Positions 26,774 to 35,209 of a DNA stretch of 64,000 nt are shown here, one piece after another. Made by a program: the position numbers and the translations under genes. The first letter of the stretch is position 1, and each line of letters begins with the position of its first letter. The notes beneath the pieces were generated by a model. The model was given only the letters and a program-made list of their open reading frames with translations, had not been told where the DNA came from and did not search any database. The stretch comes from Candidatus Rifleibacteriota bacterium (lineage in GTDB: Bacteria; Muiribacteriota; Ozemobacteria; Ozemobacterales; Ozemobacteraceae). Location of the stretch: NCBI GenBank assembly GCA_015233565.1, contig JADFXM010000010.1, forward strand, positions 107,449 through 171,448, in the 5' to 3' direction.

Positions 26774-27898
26774 TTATGACCATACACCTGGAATCACTTC
26801 TCCGCAGCTTGGACATTTTCCAGCATTCAAATTGTTTTTGAGAATTTGAAAACCTAATCTCTCGATTATCGTATTTTTGCATTTTGGACAATATGTGTGG
26901 TTCCCTTCGTGCCCGGGTACATTTCCGGTATATACATAATTCAAACCCTCTTCCTGAGCAATTCTTCTTGCAGTCTCCAGAGTTTGAATCGGAGTTGGAG
27001 GAAGCCGTTTTAGCTTATATTGTGGAGAAAATCGGGAAAAATGATAAGGAATGTTTCTGCCAAACAATTTTGCAAACCACTTCATCCCTTTTTTGATATC
27101 ATCAAAGTTGTCATTCAATGTGGGCAGAAGTAGCGTGACTATTTCAAAATGATTTTTTGCTGCGGCAACGGTCTCTATAGTTGAAAGAACCGGTCTCAGG
27201 GTGCCTCCAATTACTTCCGAATAATATTTTTCGCTGAATCCTTTTAGTCCTATTGTGAAAGAATCGATTAAAGGAAGAAGAGTTTTTAAGGGTTCAGGAT
27301 TTATGTACCCAGCAGTCACCATTATGGTTGGAAAATTTACTTTTTTAGCCTCAGTTGCAATATCCAAAATATATTCATAGGCAATCGTCGGCTCAGTATA
27401 AAAGAAAGCTATCGATGAGGCCTTGTACTCTTTTGCTTTGTCTACTACTTGAGAAGGAGGGAGAGAAAAACATTCAACTTCTTCGGGTTTCTTTTGGGAA
27501 AATTGCCAGTTTTGGCAGTAACCACACGATAAGTTACACCCTGCAGTTGCTATGGATAAAGCATTCCCACCTTTTGTAAAATGAAATAAAGGACATTTCT
27601 CAACTGGATCAAGTGCCAAAACACATGGGGAAGAATAAACAAGTGTTTTTAATTCACCACCTCTTGTTTCTCTTACTCCACATCTGCTTCTTTCGCCTTC
27701 CCCTCTGATACACCCGTTTGGACACAACAGACAATGTGTTGTTCCCTCGCCGGATTTTTCCCAGAATTTTGCTTCAGTTGGTACCAGTTTGCTTTCCGGA
27801 AAACTGAATGTTGGCTTTAAACCATAGGAAGCAAGAAGACATCCGCTTGCAAGAAAACTTAGAAATTCACGCCTATTTATCTTCACTTGGAAAACCAC
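26774..27898 (-). CDS. amrS: AmmeMemoRadiSam-type radical SAM enzyme (AmrS) with export-like N-terminus
   Basis: A 374-residue radical SAM protein. The cluster motif CNLSCGYC is at 121-128; an upstream Cys set (CLLCPNGC...CGVR, about 57-75) and the AmrS-type EKCPLFHF, FFYTEPTIAYEY and TAGYINPEPL are present, and the C-terminus has a zinc ribbon (CPKC near 340, CPSC near 365). The usual partner domains AmmE/MemO are not in this window. The N-terminus NRREFLSFLASGC looks like a Tat signal with a lipobox, which is puzzling for a SAM-dependent Fe-S enzyme. The enzyme's substrate is unknown in the family. Confidence 0.88.
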   Translation of the reverse strand: MVFQVKINRREFLSFLASGCLLASYGLKPTFSFPESKLVPTEAKFWEKSGEGTTHCLLCPNGCIRGEGERSRCGVRETRGGELKTLVYSSPCVLALDPVEKCPLFHFTKGGNALSIATAGCNLSCGYCQNWQFSQKKPEEVECFSLPPSQVVDKAKEYKASSIAFFYTEPTIAYEYILDIATEAKKVNFPTIMVTAGYINPEPLKTLLPLIDSFTIGLKGFSEKYYSEVIGGTLRPVLSTIETVAAAKNHFEIVTLLLPTLNDNFDDIKKGMKWFAKLFGRNIPYHFSRFSPQYKLKRLPPTPIQTLETARRIAQEEGLNYVYTGNVPGHEGNHTYCPKCKNTIIERLGFQILKNNLNAGKCPSCGEVIPGVWS

Positions 27899-27958
27899 CT
27901 AATTTAATTATATACCAAGTTGCATTTCAAATAGAATTCCAAATATTAATAATGCCTA

Positions 27959-29935
27959 TTACTTTTTAGACTTTGTTTTTTTATTCTTGCCATCGCTGGA
28001 CTTGACAACTTGAGAGTTATCTTGGGCCTTTTTTTGAATGGCATTGCTTTTTGAATCCGATGGTTTCTCCGTTTGCTTTTCTTTCTTAGTTATTTCTGTG
28101 GAGGCGGAAGAAATCGAGAAAGTTGAAGAGGAGAGAGCTTTGGAAAGCTCTTTTGCTTGGGAAGCAGTTTCCTTGGAACTGGAAAGCTGTTTGGTGTCTG
28201 AACTTGTCAGGGATTCATCTTCGGTAGTTTTTAACTCCTTGCCGAAACAGCATAAAGACCACTTCCCTTTCGAAAAGTTCTCCTTTAATTCTCGCCCGGA
28301 GAGTTGGGAAAGAAAATCCAGATCCTCTGGGGAAATTAATAAAAATGTTCCTTCAGAAGCTACTGATCTAAGTTTTTCCTTGAAAAGAAGACTATTTTCA
28401 AATTTTCCGTCATTTTCAATCGTGTTAACAACCTTCCCGGTATAAAATGGAATTCCATAAAGGCTATTACAAAGATTGATCACTTGCGATGTTGGGGGGA
28501 GTTGTGCCACTTTTTTCAGAATCTCTCTGGAACCCGGAAAAAATTTTCCCGCCCAAAATTGCTCATCGCCTGCAATCCCTGGAAGTGCAAAAAAGATTAT
28601 CCCGGGAACAGTAATTGCCAAACCCAGGATCATTCCTTTTGTGAAGTCCATTTGAATTGAAGAATATCCAAAAATAACCAAAAACAAAAAATGCATTGAC
28701 AGGAAAAAAGTGACCTTTGCTAAAGACGGATCAGGGATTGCCCCTGACCAAGAGGCGTAAACCAATAGTAATCCAAGAAAAGCCATTGTTACTAAGGTAA
28801 AAGCCGATTCAAGCTTGAAGGAAAAGGTTTCATCCTGCGCAAAGTGAAGTTTTGAAGCTAGGTAACTTCCGCAAATCAGTGAGATGGGCAGGGCAAGTTT
28901 TAATACATCTCCAAGCTCGATGTTTTTGCTGAAGGAAAGAATAATTGTTGGTATTATCAACCAGGAAAGCAACAGTAAATGGTTTTCATTTTCCGGATTT
29001 CTGGCTTCCCGAAAGGATTTGTTAATTCCAGCAAGGAAAAAGAAAGTCCAGGGAAAAAATCCTATTAAGGTTGCCCACAAAAAGTAAAATGGGATTTTTC
29101 GATCGTTTATTTGAATAATATTAGTTAGAGGGTAAAGAAACCAGGTTTTAATAAAAAATAAAAAAGCTTCGTTAGTTGTTAAAGCCATCCAGATGAACCA
29201 TCCCAGGCCTAAAAAGAAAAAAATCAACCAGCCCAGCCTATCCAAAAGAACTTTTTTTATTTGATCTCCTTTTCCGAAAATGATTGAACAAGGAATCAGA
29301 CCTGCTAAAGGAATTAGGCTGGCTGGACCTTCAGTTAGAAAAGCAAGGGCTGCAAAAAACCAAAAGTATAAAATAAATCCCTTTTTAGAACTTCTTTGTG
29401 CTTTAAATAATGAATAAATCATCCAGGTTTGCCATAACACCGAAAAAGGAAAAACACTCAACTTTTTAAATTCAAAAGAAAAAAAACAACTGGTCATGAG
29501 AACCAGAGTAGATAATAATGCGGTTCTTGATCCGAAAAGGATTAAACCAATTTTATGGCAACCGATTACGGTTAGTAATCCTGCAATAGGGACAAAAACT
29601 CTTGCTCCGAATTCATCATTTCCAAAAAGTTTTAAACCTGCTGCTGATAACCAATAAGTGAGCGGTGGAATTGATAAATCCATTTTCCCGTTGTTGAAGG
29701 GGATTGAAAAATTGTTTGTTTCGATCATCAATCGGGATGTTGAGGCAATTTTTGTTTCTGTTGTCTCTTGAAGACTTATCTTGCCAAGTTGATAAAAAAG
29801 AAGGGAAAAAACAAAGATAACTAGGCAAAATTGAATTTTTTGTGGATGTATTTTCTTTCCGAGCGAAATTGTTGCTTCTTCCAGGGGGGATTGAAAGAGT
29901 TTTTCAATAATTTTTTCGGTAGCATCATTAGACAT
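27959..29935 (-). CDS. ArnT/PMT-like glycosyltransferase (GT39/83 type)
   Basis: A 658-residue membrane protein. After about 35 cytoplasmic residues it has about 12 helices (39-470), with the acidic motif GNDEFGARVF in the first large periplasmic loop near residue 92, as in lipid-linked-sugar transferases of the dolichol-phosphomannose/ArnT type. A soluble domain follows, and the last 75 residues are a Ser/Thr/Lys-rich disordered tail. It probably moves a sugar from a polyprenyl phosphate to lipid A, a protein or a cell-wall polymer. The start at 29935 is chosen because GAGGT precedes ATG; an upstream TTG start (29950) would absorb that site. Confidence 0.82.
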   Translation of the reverse strand: MSNDATEKIIEKLFQSPLEEATISLGKKIHPQKIQFCLVIFVFSLLFYQLGKISLQETTETKIASTSRLMIETNNFSIPFNNGKMDLSIPPLTYWLSAAGLKLFGNDEFGARVFVPIAGLLTVIGCHKIGLILFGSRTALLSTLVLMTSCFFSFEFKKLSVFPFSVLWQTWMIYSLFKAQRSSKKGFILYFWFFAALAFLTEGPASLIPLAGLIPCSIIFGKGDQIKKVLLDRLGWLIFFFLGLGWFIWMALTTNEAFLFFIKTWFLYPLTNIIQINDRKIPFYFLWATLIGFFPWTFFFLAGINKSFREARNPENENHLLLLSWLIIPTIILSFSKNIELGDVLKLALPISLICGSYLASKLHFAQDETFSFKLESAFTLVTMAFLGLLLVYASWSGAIPDPSLAKVTFFLSMHFLFLVIFGYSSIQMDFTKGMILGLAITVPGIIFFALPGIAGDEQFWAGKFFPGSREILKKVAQLPPTSQVINLCNSLYGIPFYTGKVVNTIENDGKFENSLLFKEKLRSVASEGTFLLISPEDLDFLSQLSGRELKENFSKGKWSLCCFGKELKTTEDESLTSSDTKQLSSSKETASQAKELSKALSSSTFSISSASTEITKKEKQTEKPSDSKSNAIQKKAQDNSQVVKSSDGKNKKTKSKK

Positions 29936-30117
29936 AAAATACCTCTGCAATCAAAAGGAAAATTTGGTTATTTTTTAAAGGTAGAGTTTAGAACAAAAAA
30001 AAAGTAAAAAAAAGACTTGTATTTTTTTATTTAAGGCTTTTGGCGAAAATAGATTAATATTTTACTTGCTAAGTTTCGTTGGAAATTTCGAAAAAATTCC
30101 GAAATCTTTTGTTCCAA

Positions 30118-31077
30118 TCATTTTTGAAATTTCATCTTCTTTTTGATGATTTTGAACTCGGTAGCGGTGGCTGATAATCCGTAAAATGAATTCCCATTTG
30201 CGAAAACCCACTGAGATGGAAGATAGATTGATTCCTGCAAAGGCAAACTTCCTAACTCTTTTTGAGCTCCATTTGAATCAAAAGAAATAACTGAAAGTGA
30301 ATTGGGTTGTGAAGCCAGAACGCATCCCACCATTAAAGATTCGTTTGTTTCTGAGTATCCCATGACTTTAGAGAAAACGATTCTGTTTTCCGGCAATTTT
30401 AAGTGAGAAAAAATCTCGGGGTCGTTTTTTTCTTTTTCCCACCCACAATAAACTATGTTTCTAGAATCATTTTCGAAAGTATTGGATATTCCGAAAAGCT
30501 TTTCGGTGTTCCCGACTGCTTCAATTACTTGGGCGGGATGCAGTTCAGGGATTCCGTTAAAAATAATCCAACAATTTCCATCGGTTTCTTCGACTGCTAA
30601 ATGGTTTTCATCTACTACCAAAATTCTTCTCGGAGTATTGTAATTGAGTGGGATTGTTCTTTTCACTTTTTTTGATTGGATATCAATTATCATAATACAA
30701 TCGGGATCCTTTGTGCATAAGAAAACCTGACCATTTTTGATGCAAAGGTCGCCTAATTTTTTGGCAGGGATCTCGATGGAAAAACTTTCTGAAGCTGAAA
30801 AGGCCTTCAGCTTTTTTTGAATTGAATCGGAAATCCAGATTCTTTCTTCTTTATCTGGGAAGAATCCGCCTGGACCACAAAACGGTGTTTCCGGAAGAAT
30901 ATCTGGGGTAAGAAATTTAATTCCTACATCTGATTCACCCGGGCCAAAATGTCCCTTAAAAATCGTGGAATACTCCTCTCCACAAAAAGTGGGTGAGATA
31001 TGGCCAAATAATAAAAAATAGCCTATGAGAAAAAATAAAAAAAAGAATTTTTTTTCCAATAATTTCTTTTTTTTCAT
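30118..31077 (-). CDS. Exported protein with beta-propeller-like pattern, unknown function
   Basis: A 319-residue protein with a Lys-rich start, a strong hydrophobic signal (FFFLFFLIGYFLLFGH) and a likely cleavage near FCG-EE. The body has repeated short strands (WISDS, LCIKNGQVFLCTKD, IMIIDI, NHLAVEE), the look of a six- or seven-bladed NHL/YVTN-type propeller, though no blade motif is certain. A longer reading from 31170 is possible, but the chosen ATG gives the cleanest signal peptide. The role is unknown. Confidence 0.6.
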   Translation of the reverse strand: MKKKKLLEKKFFFLFFLIGYFLLFGHISPTFCGEEYSTIFKGHFGPGESDVGIKFLTPDILPETPFCGPGGFFPDKEERIWISDSIQKKLKAFSASESFSIEIPAKKLGDLCIKNGQVFLCTKDPDCIMIIDIQSKKVKRTIPLNYNTPRRILVVDENHLAVEETDGNCWIIFNGIPELHPAQVIEAVGNTEKLFGISNTFENDSRNIVYCGWEKEKNDPEIFSHLKLPENRIVFSKVMGYSETNESLMVGCVLASQPNSLSVISFDSNGAQKELGSLPLQESIYLPSQWVFANGNSFYGLSATATEFKIIKKKMKFQK

Positions 31078-31163
31078 ATAAATTATATTCGACTTGTTCC
31101 TGTATTTTTGTAAGTGTTCAGCTGTTCCGCCTAAAAAAACAACCTTCCTCAAAAAAACGAATC

Positions 31164-31218
31164 GCCTCAAAATTTGGGGGGTAGAATATTAACCCTTCAT
31201 ACCCCGAAAATTTGAGGC
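31164..31218 (-). terminator. Long inverted repeat, probable terminator
   Basis: GCCTCAAAATTT (31164-31175) pairs with the opposite arm AAATTTGAGGC (31208-31218), extended by GGGG/CCCC pairing. On the minus strand a T-run of seven begins about 10 bases after the stem. It lies 37 bases after the stop of the NlpC/P60 gene. Confidence 0.45.
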
Positions 31219-31255
31219 AAACCCGGAGACTATCCTTCTTGAAGACGGATATAAT

Positions 31256-32518
31256 TTAAGCTGTAAGCGAGTCCCTGACCTTATCTAAACCATTCATCCG
31301 GAATGTTCCTTGGTAAAACTGTAAATGGTAATCATCTAGAATTGTGTTTACCGGAGTGTCGCCCATGTAAGTAACCTCAATATTTCCCTTTGAATCAGTT
31401 CCTCGGTAGATCATGGAATGTCCATATCTGTTATGGCCGTAATCCAGTGTTATTATGTCGCCCACTTTTATGTCAGGAGGAGGAGGCGGTCGGTAACCTG
31501 GGTTTACCTCTTTTGTATAATTGCTATCGGTAAAGCCTCTGACTGAAGTTCTTCCGGGGATTGGCCATTTTGCACCAGCGTCTTTATAGGTCTCCTGAAG
31601 GACTCTCTGTACATATCCGCTGCAATCAATTCCTCCTATTTTCTGGAAATCTTTGTAAGCTTGAGGAGATTTCCATTTCCAGGTGTTGAGATCTACAAAT
31701 TTGTCGTAATATTCTTCAGATTCAAGGCCAAGTCGTGCCCCTGAATCTTTTTTCTTTTGGAAATCAGCTACTGTGTCGAATCCACCAAATTTGAAAACCA
31801 CTGGTTCGTCTATGTAAGGCTTTGTGATTTGGTCAATTTTTTGAAGAAAAGCTTTGTCTTCAAGTTTTCCTTCAATGTTTTTCAGAATTGACTTGGCTTC
31901 GTTGTATCGCCCAAGACCGTAGAGGGCTTTTGCCATTATATATTGCGCCTGTAATGGATGGGAAACATCCATTTGTGCCAATTCGTAAGCTTCTTCAAAG
32001 TTGCCTTGGGCAAGGGCTTTCCCGGCGCGGGATAGTTTCCAATAAAAGGGGAGTTTGGAAAAATTCAGAAAAGTAGAGCCAAGATTTCTGTCCCACCTTT
32101 CAAAGGCTGAATCAAGATATTGTTTCGGTGAATTCTTTTCAGGTTGCGATACTGTACTAACTGGCTTTGTATCACTCAATAAATCACTTCTAACCCAACC
32201 AGATGTCCCGTTGTCAAAATTAACTAAGGTCCAACCATTGCTTTCCAATACTTTTACCCCAGATGATCCTTGAGGAAAAGTTTTAATTCTGTCGTAACTG
32301 ACATTTGGACCTGACCGAATATTAACCCAAGGTTTTCCTATAAAAACTGTTTGGGGTGGTTGAGGGGTATAACCGGTTAAAGAAGAAGCTGATGCAGCAT
32401 TTATTTTAACTGTCTGGTCTTCAAGGAATGGGTTACTACCTTGGGCGAAAATAGTCAGAGTCGAAAAAATGAATAAGAAGAAAAGTAATTTTTGTTTATT
32501 AATAATTTTTAGAGCCAT
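31256..32518 (-). CDS. Secreted SH3-NlpC/P60 peptidoglycan hydrolase
   Basis: A 420-residue exported protein. After the signal peptide (1-27) come an SH3b domain (about 57-114: WVNIRSGPN, GWTLVNFDNGTSGWV), a helical TPR-like stretch (about 165-225, AQYIMAKALYGLGRYNEA), and an NlpC/P60-type catalytic domain with Cys at DCSG (299) and His at YGHSMIY (367). It probably cleaves stem peptides in peptidoglycan (gamma-D-Glu/mDAP bond). GGAGGG lies seven bases before ATG at 32518; an upstream in-frame start has no site. The middle TPR-like insert is unusual for the family. Confidence 0.85.
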   Translation of the reverse strand: MALKIINKQKLLFFLFIFSTLTIFAQGSNPFLEDQTVKINAASASSLTGYTPQPPQTVFIGKPWVNIRSGPNVSYDRIKTFPQGSSGVKVLESNGWTLVNFDNGTSGWVRSDLLSDTKPVSTVSQPEKNSPKQYLDSAFERWDRNLGSTFLNFSKLPFYWKLSRAGKALAQGNFEEAYELAQMDVSHPLQAQYIMAKALYGLGRYNEAKSILKNIEGKLEDKAFLQKIDQITKPYIDEPVVFKFGGFDTVADFQKKKDSGARLGLESEEYYDKFVDLNTWKWKSPQAYKDFQKIGGIDCSGYVQRVLQETYKDAGAKWPIPGRTSVRGFTDSNYTKEVNPGYRPPPPPDIKVGDIITLDYGHNRYGHSMIYRGTDSKGNIEVTYMGDTPVNTILDDYHLQFYQGTFRMNGLDKVRDSLTA

Positions 32519-32919
32519 CTTCAACCCTCCATAATTCCTTTTTATAAGCGTACTCATAAAGGGTAAAACCGTCAATTGGTGAAATGAAAATTCTTTCACA
32601 GGTTTTTGATTTGTTGAAATGGATAGATTTTTTTCAATTCAATTCCAAATTCAGCAGCAATTCTTGGCGAGTATTTTGGACGATTGGCATTGGCACAAAT
32701 TTTCACCTTCGAACAAAAAGGGAACCAAATTTTTAGAAAATGGCTTCTCAAGGCATTCTAGCTATTGACCGAGAAACGATGCAAATTAAGACTTCACTTT
32801 TCAAGGATATAACTCTGATACCATTTTTCAAAAAGTTAAAAAAGAAAAGCCCAATCAACCTGTACTTCGTTATTTCCCGACAGTTTCTAGTCTTAATGTA
32901 GAGGCAATTAATGGTATTT
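32519..32919. other. Intergenic spacer, no gene recognised
   Basis: About 400 bases between the NlpC/P60 start region and the stop of the M48 gene. I see no ORF with a ribosome site, no tRNA and no strong hairpin. It should contain the NlpC/P60 promoter; no confident match was found. Confidence 0.5.
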
Positions 32920-34851
32920 CTAGCGCATCACAAAATTATCCAACCAGAGCTTTTGCCCCTCTTTCATGTGAGTGCAAATTTTTACTGAAAAAGAATTTAT
33001 TCGCTGCCTCTCTTCATTTGAAAGGTTAAACTCGAAATCGGCTGAATTGTTTTCCCATAAATTGGGTTTTGCAACAAACTCTTTTTCAAGAAGTTTTTTT
33101 TCAGATAAATTTAGCAATTTTCCTCCGTCCTGAATTGAATTTATTTTGATTTGGGCATTTATGGAATCTGAGCCCATGTAGCTCCAGGATATTTTAAAAT
33201 TTTTCTTTTCTGGAATATCCTTGGTCGAAATAGGTTTAAACTCGATTTCAATATCTTTTTCGATCGGTGGGGAAATTAGCAACGAAGCGTATCCAGTTCT
33301 AAATTTTTCTAAATCTCTTGCGATGGAATCAGTGGTGCCATTTATTCCTGATGGAGAGCCATTTCCTTCAGTGTATTCAAAATCGCCGTCGGTGATCAGG
33401 TTTGGTTCATCTTTTGTCGCCGTCTTTTTCAATCTTAGATCGTCAAACCAAATTTCACCGCTTGAAATTGGCCCGTTTTGAAGCAGAATCTTAATAAAAG
33501 CCGTGTCTGGAGGTAAATTTTTCATTTTATCAGATCCTGGTTGAAACACGCCCTCAAAAGGGGTCCAATTATTTGAAACCGGCGCTTTGGAAACTACTGG
33601 CCAAATGAAACCCAGCAATTTTTTCTTTTTATCATAAATTTCAGCTCCAACGCTTCCTTTTTGAGACCCATCTTGGGAACGCATCCATCCGGTTAAAAGA
33701 TAACTTTCTGAAGTGCTTACCGGAATCCATTCTGAAACCACTCTAACTGATTTGACTTGGTTTTCAGCGCAAAGGCAGAGTGATTTTTTTCCCGTTAGTG
33801 AGACTTCAGAAGTTGGGTAGGATTTTCCTTCTTTTATTGTCCAAGCATCTGGGAAATTGATGTTTTTTACGTCGCTTTCAAAAGAACTATTTTGTAGTAG
33901 GTTTTCTTTTGTGTTAGCCAAAATATTCACTGAAAGTGAAAAATCTTTTTGCTCCGCCACTTGAAGCTTGGCTAAACCTCTTCGAGCTCTCTCCACGCGC
34001 TCTTGGGAGGGTGGATGGGTGCCAAGATATTTTAGTAATCCTTTGTCACCTGTTCCAAACTTTTGAACAAATTTCTCCCATAATAATACTTGAGCGGCTG
34101 GGTTGAACCCTGCTCGGGCCATTCTTTCCTGGCCCATAGTATCGGCTTCAATTTCGTGCTCTCGTGTGAATTGAAGCGAAGTGAGGGCACCGACTACCTG
34201 GCCCCAGGTGTTTCTGTCATTTTTGTTTTTCACTGCCTTCTGCAAAAGGAGCTGGAAAGCTGCGTTAGTTCTTAGAATCTGAAGTGAATGCCTTCTTTCT
34301 GCATGGGACAATTCGTGTGCAAGAACCGCTGCTAACTCATCGTCAGAAGTGACCAATTTAAGGATCCCTGTGTAAACAAAGATGCTTCCGCCTGGAATTG
34401 CAAACGCATTTACTTCGTTTCCCTGTATTACAGTAACATTGTAGTTTAACCCAAGGTCACGAAAATGGGGTTTCAATCTTTCGAAAACTGAAGAGACCCA
34501 CCGATTGGTTTCGGGATTTTTTTCTTTCTTGTTGGTAAGATTAATAAACCATTTTGCCTGTTCACCAAATCTCTTTTCTGCTTTTATATCGCCACTTAAC
34601 CACAGAAGCATGTTTACATCTTGGTAGGTTTGGTAAAATGAGAAAAGAGTTCCAAGCAGGTTTCCCCCAAAAAGAGGGGAAGATGCGGAAAGAAGTAGAA
34701 AAAACAAAATTAAGCAGGTTTTTGAAAATTTAGAAAACTTGGACATACGAAAAGTATCAAAATACCGATTGTCACATAATTTTTTATTAATCCTTTCCCC
34801 AATTATTTTAACTTTTTCAAGAGGTTTAAAATCTTGTTTTTTCCCTTTCAT
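32920..34851 (-). CDS. M48 metalloprotease with C-terminal carbohydrate-binding-like domains
   Basis: A 643-residue protein. Residues 46-62 form a membrane anchor or signal. The M48 catalytic domain (about 90-300) has HELSH at 179-183, with the third ligand in REHEIEAD near 227 and the THPPSQERVERA tail motif, as in BepA/YfgC or LoiP-type proteases that clean up outer-membrane proteins. Two galactose-binding-like beta-sandwich domains follow (NLLQNSSFE... near 325-475; NLITDGDFEY... near 480-643), each ending with a Trp-x-Asp-x-hydrophobic strand (WFDDLRL, WLDNFV). AAAGGA precedes ATG at 34851. The architecture suggests a protease held on envelope polysaccharide. Confidence 0.85.
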   Translation of the reverse strand: MKGKKQDFKPLEKVKIIGERINKKLCDNRYFDTFRMSKFSKFSKTCLILFFLLLSASSPLFGGNLLGTLFSFYQTYQDVNMLLWLSGDIKAEKRFGEQAKWFINLTNKKEKNPETNRWVSSVFERLKPHFRDLGLNYNVTVIQGNEVNAFAIPGGSIFVYTGILKLVTSDDELAAVLAHELSHAERRHSLQILRTNAAFQLLLQKAVKNKNDRNTWGQVVGALTSLQFTREHEIEADTMGQERMARAGFNPAAQVLLWEKFVQKFGTGDKGLLKYLGTHPPSQERVERARRGLAKLQVAEQKDFSLSVNILANTKENLLQNSSFESDVKNINFPDAWTIKEGKSYPTSEVSLTGKKSLCLCAENQVKSVRVVSEWIPVSTSESYLLTGWMRSQDGSQKGSVGAEIYDKKKKLLGFIWPVVSKAPVSNNWTPFEGVFQPGSDKMKNLPPDTAFIKILLQNGPISSGEIWFDDLRLKKTATKDEPNLITDGDFEYTEGNGSPSGINGTTDSIARDLEKFRTGYASLLISPPIEKDIEIEFKPISTKDIPEKKNFKISWSYMGSDSINAQIKINSIQDGGKLLNLSEKKLLEKEFVAKPNLWENNSADFEFNLSNEERQRINSFSVKICTHMKEGQKLWLDNFVMR

Positions 34852-34859
34852 ATAATTCC

Positions 34860-35209
34860 TTTCAACATCTATTCAATTTTTCGTATTCAATTGGTAAGCA
34901 AAATAAAAGCAAACACTAAATTGATGGCAAATATGTGGGACTCCCGTTATTTACTGTTGAAGACAGTTTTTGAGAATTCAAACATAAATTATTATTCTTC
35001 AAAATTTCTTGAATTCATGATTATTTCAAAAATTTTATTTGCTAACGAGTCTGACGAAAAATACCTAAAACATGTTTCTTCTTGTACCCTTCAAAATTCT
35101 AGACCCAGCATTCATGCTTATTTCAGCGAATCGTTATTTTAGCATACTTCGTGATTTGATATTTTTCAACAGCCTCTAAGCCCGATAGTGAACATTGGGT
35201 AGACAAAAA
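34860..35209. other. Spacer containing a degenerate repeat
   Basis: 350 bases between the M48 gene and flhF. Besides the A-family copy at 35044-35178 it holds only AT-rich sequence without a gene that I can support. Confidence 0.5.
35044..35178. repeat. Dispersed repeat family A, degenerate copy
   Basis: Begins AACGAGTCTGACGAAAAAT and ends ATTTTTCAACAGCCTCT, matching the ends of family A, but its centre has diverged. Length 135 bases, close to the 132 of the intact copies. Confidence 0.65.
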
